Positions 61,146 through 64,000 of a DNA stretch of 64,000 nt are shown here, one piece after another (the first letter of the stretch is position 1; each line of letters opens with the position of its first letter). The position numbers and the translations under genes were made by a program. The stretch spans positions 28,512,108 to 28,576,107 of the forward strand of contig JAPWDM010000005.1 in the NCBI GenBank assembly GCA_035578155.1, read 5' to 3'. Source of the stretch: Brachynemurus nebulosus (taxonomy: Eukaryota; Arthropoda; Insecta; Neuroptera; Myrmeleontidae). Below the pieces are notes generated by a model. The model did no database searches. It was not told the origin of the DNA and worked only from the letters and a program-made list of their open reading frames with translations.

Positions 61146-62640
61146 GGTAAGAGAATTTAACGAATAAAATAAATTAGTGCAATTCATATTTTTATTTAAT
61201 ACATTGTTACTATGGTTCTGAAATCAGTTAAATTTACCATTACGAATTTTTGTTTCGTTTTTATCGTGTTTACCTACAATGAAATAGCCAATGAAATGTT
61301 TTGTACCATTTTTTTCGCTGCAAAAATCTGTCCTAACATTTTTTCTCATGGTAAAAAAGTGAAAAAACTACAATATTCTTATGGGACTTGATCACATGAG
61401 TTAAATTGTTATTTAAAAATAAATATAAAAAAATAATTCACATTTGATAGTCCCACTTCTGAAGTACTTGTTGTGACATTACTACGCATGACCAAACGAA
61501 TACATAAAAACTAATATGTAACTTAAGGGGTGATTCATCCCCGCAGTGCAATTCAAACTGAATTTTGAATTCGACAATCTCATTTCCACGTTATTCTAAC
61601 TATCTTAAACCATTAACCATGACAAAAAAGGTCGTGAACTTCTCAAATAGTACAATTATGTCGACACAATAATCCTCTACTTAACCATCTCGAGACTTAA
61701 CAGGTTTTAAATTTTGTGTCGCTAATTTTCATTGACACTCAGTACAAAAAGATATAATAAGATGAAAAATGAAACGAAGTGAACCGGACTCATCATATCT
61801 TTTCTGCTGTTTTCTTCTCGAAATTTTCATTAAAATACATCCCCGCACCTCCTATTACCCCTCAACTACCATCATCGGCATCTACAAATCTACACTTTGT
61901 TCATCCCAATTTTGTGTACAATGTTCCGTTTCGTTTCAACTCCAATGTATGACATCACTTTCGGCACGATTGCGTCTCTGCGAGCGTACACGGTGGCATT
62001 GTGACGACGACGTACGACGTACAAACACGACGATGCCGTTGAAATTAATGAAAATAAAAGTCTTGTGTACAGAGAAAAGAGTGAAGAAGTTTTAAGTGCT
62101 TTTCTAAATAACATCTCTCAACAGCCGCAGCATGGTCAATTATAATTTTTTTTTTTTTAAATATCAAATTTCAACATTTTATTTAAGGAGTTCACTTTAT
62201 ACTATGGATATAATGCACAAGTTTATAAAGTTCAATTTTAGGGTTTCGAAGGAAAATGAAAATGCATCTGTTCGCACGCTTGACAACCTTTCGTGCAAAT
62301 CAATACATGTTTCTATCTTGACAATTTAATACAGACCGATACCTGTATATTTTATTCTTTATTTCTTGTAATTATCGTTCACCGTTGTTTCACGTGTCTA
62401 GTTTTCCCCAACGTACTCTAGTCATTTTATGGATATTACACCTAACCAGTTTAAAATAATATTAGTTGTAAGTACCTTTGCAAATAATACAAAAAATTTA
62501 GTTTTATTAAAAATTGGTCAGCTTGGGAGTTCCCCTTACATCTGTTTTGATGTGATTATATCTGCCTCTATCTCTAACATCCCCCACCAATACATTATTT
62601 ACTTCAATTTATATTATAAATAGTTTTCGCCTAAAAGAAC
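61146..62640. other. No convincing gene; CpG-richer patch at 61940-62035
   Basis: The patch contains several CG dinucleotides (gcgagcgtacacgg, gacgacgtacgacgt). It has a 108-codon plus frame and a 74-codon minus frame, neither with motif or splice support. It could be a promoter or 5' UTR of a nearby gene, but nothing seen proves it. Confidence 0.35.
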
Positions 62641-62660
62641 AATTTTAGTTATGTTTTTCA

Positions 62661-62690
62661 CCTGACGATGGTGTAAAAGCCGAAAGTCGA
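62661..62690 (+). ncRNA. Hammerhead-like motif (degenerate)
   Basis: CCTGACGATGG, a short spacer, then GCCGAAAG resembles CUGAUGA / GAAA cores of the hammerhead motifs found in Penelope-like and related retroelements. The core has U7 changed to C. No GIY-YIG frame is seen just upstream. Confidence 0.3.
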
Positions 62691-63800
62691 CTCGTGTTTT
62701 TTCTACGATTTTGTTGTGAAAAGTAACAAAGCAACGATCCCATGTTTTAATATGGTATTTATTTATTAATACACTAATGATATATACATACACTAACGGT
62801 AAGTACTTATTTGTTGGTTGAGTTCGTCACTCTTAAAGAAAATATTGCAATAGTAACATATGTACAAGTAATATTGTCGAATTTATTCAGGTACTTTTGT
62901 GATAAACCGCAAAAAGAAATACTTAAATGACTAGCTCCTGAGGAAGCCTGACTTATTGTGTACGCAGCACATACTTGACTAATTTTTTAAAATTAGTTTC
63001 ACTGCGAGATATGAATAAAAATAAATCAAACCTCCGCACCACACCCTCCATTATCGCCCAGTAAAAATAAATTTGGCGATTATATTATTAAACTTATTTA
63101 TCTAAAAAATAGCAGAATTAAATAAGTAAAATAAAATTGTATGTAATCTTTTCACAACTCTTTGACCTATTTAAACGTTACCCCAATGTTTTAATACGGA
63201 AATAATATTTTCCTTTTGAAAAAACATTCAATGTGAAAATGTATTTCTATTGAAAATTCAACGTATCGTAAAAAGTGGAAACAAAAAGCAGAAAAAACGG
63301 TATTTTAAACTTTTTTTTCCACTTATATATTTCTCTTCTCATCAAAGTGTTATGTGTTAAATAAAGATAACAGATTACTACACACGGTTAAAATTGAGCG
63401 CACATTTAGTTCCCGATAGTCTACGGCCTAGTATACAAGACTACCTACTACGTATAATATATACGTACGTTAAAATTAATTACAACTTAGAATTGGGGCG
63501 TTATACGATGTCAATGTAAATAAACGTTCGATAGACTATAATACGTGCGATATTTAGTGCGATTGGAATCGAATTTTATACAAAGGTTTATGGTTTAGTG
63601 AATATACAGGGTGGAAAATAAATAATTCTCGTCGTTTGCAGGGGTGTGACTCGTAGCATCCTGTAGGCACTAAAATCTCAGGAATATTTTCGGCATTAAC
63701 AGTTTGAGAAAATTGAAAATGAACTGGTACTACGATGTTTTCAAATTTTTGCAAAAGTGCGGCCCTGACTAAATTATGCATACACCTTTTTAATACCAAA
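62691..63800. other. AT-rich stretch; 'acagggtgg' repeat start near 63607
   Basis: 'tacagggtggaaaataaata' resembles the end of the split repeat at 5.5 kb and, from memory, of common insect repeats. A 124-codon minus frame (63554-63928) runs from here into the foldback element and has no known domain. Confidence 0.4.
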
Positions 63801-63804
63801 GATA

Positions 63805-64000
63805 CAATAGTATATTGTACAATAAGTGGGAAAAGAGGCTTATTTCTCACGAGTATGACTTTGTTGCGTGAGCCCGCAGGGCGAGTGCAACAATTCGTAT
63901 GAGTGAGAAATAAGCTTTTCCCACGCATTTTACACTATACTTTTTCTACGAGCACATTTTATTTTCGTAAAATTTAACATAAATAATTAAAATAAAATTT
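63805..64000. repeat. Foldback MITE running to the window end
   Basis: The left arm (agtatattgtacaataagtg, ggaaaagaggcttatttctc) is inverted in the right arm (gagaaataagcttttcccac, attttacactatac) with about 60-bp arms around a GC-rich centre (gcgtgagcccgcagggcgag). The sequence after it matches 59590-59654 and continues past the window, so the repeat is longer than what is seen. Confidence 0.85.

Noticed and set aside
61769..62095. 108-codon plus-strand frame with Cys-rich middle
   Set aside because: No known motif, no splice borders, and an overlapping minus-strand frame of similar length; kept only as a CpG-richer patch.
63554..63928. 124-codon minus-strand frame, the longest in the window
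   Set aside because: It runs through half of a foldback MITE and a common repeat start; no domain recognised.

Overview
This is an AT-rich, repeat-dominated eukaryotic window. It is almost certainly from an insect or close arthropod. The evidence is piggyBac-like, hAT, Tc1/mariner and Penelope-like remnants, tRNA-derived SINE-like sequences, and several repeats that look familiar from insect genomes. There is no long open reading frame, operon, rRNA, prophage or CRISPR array. Most open frames are shadows of (TA)n tracts or chance AT-rich frames. The window looks like large introns or intergenic DNA loaded with transposons.

Host coding sequence is scarce. The best-supported exon is 9481-9597 (+). 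It has an acceptor, 39 codons open in one frame only, a GTAAGT donor, and base composition unlike its surroundings. A possible 5' partner exon lies at 8831-9034 (+), also ending at a phase-0 donor. A weaker candidate is 42630-42780 (+). I could not name the gene.

Layout: 0-3 kb holds a 103-bp tandem repeat carrying perfect heat-shock-element motifs, plus small foldback repeats. 3-10.5 kb holds TIR elements, including a hAT element with an exact 8-bp target duplication that contains a TTAA element, and the exon pair. 12-13.7 kb and 43.1-45.2 kb are two copies of one long repeat. 14.6-15.2 kb is a foldback containing a tRNA-Thr-like cloverleaf. 16.3-19.4 kb is a long TIR element holding a 120-bp tandem array, with an array-poor inverted relative at 56.1-57.1 kb and a short relative at 51.9-52.3 kb. 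20-34 kb has piggyBac-like and TA-flanked elements and a 1.1-kb foldback whose arms carry Pol III-type A and B boxes. 34.5-37.1 kb is a nest about five layers deep inside a Tc1-like element. 41-49 kb holds more TTAA and TIR elements. 51-54 kb holds a second foldback with Pol III-type boxes and a Penelope-like GIY-YIG remnant. 59-64 kb holds a TTAA element with a small MITE that recurs at the window end.

Three themes stand out. First, TTAA-flanked elements are unusually numerous: six complete and two broken. Second, several elements are built from a G-rich terminal motif that is repeated inside the same element, with a different motif in each family. Third, three foldback structures carry tRNA-like modules in their arms and could make hairpin or double-stranded RNA. 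All calls come from reading the sequence by eye; no database search or alignment program was run.
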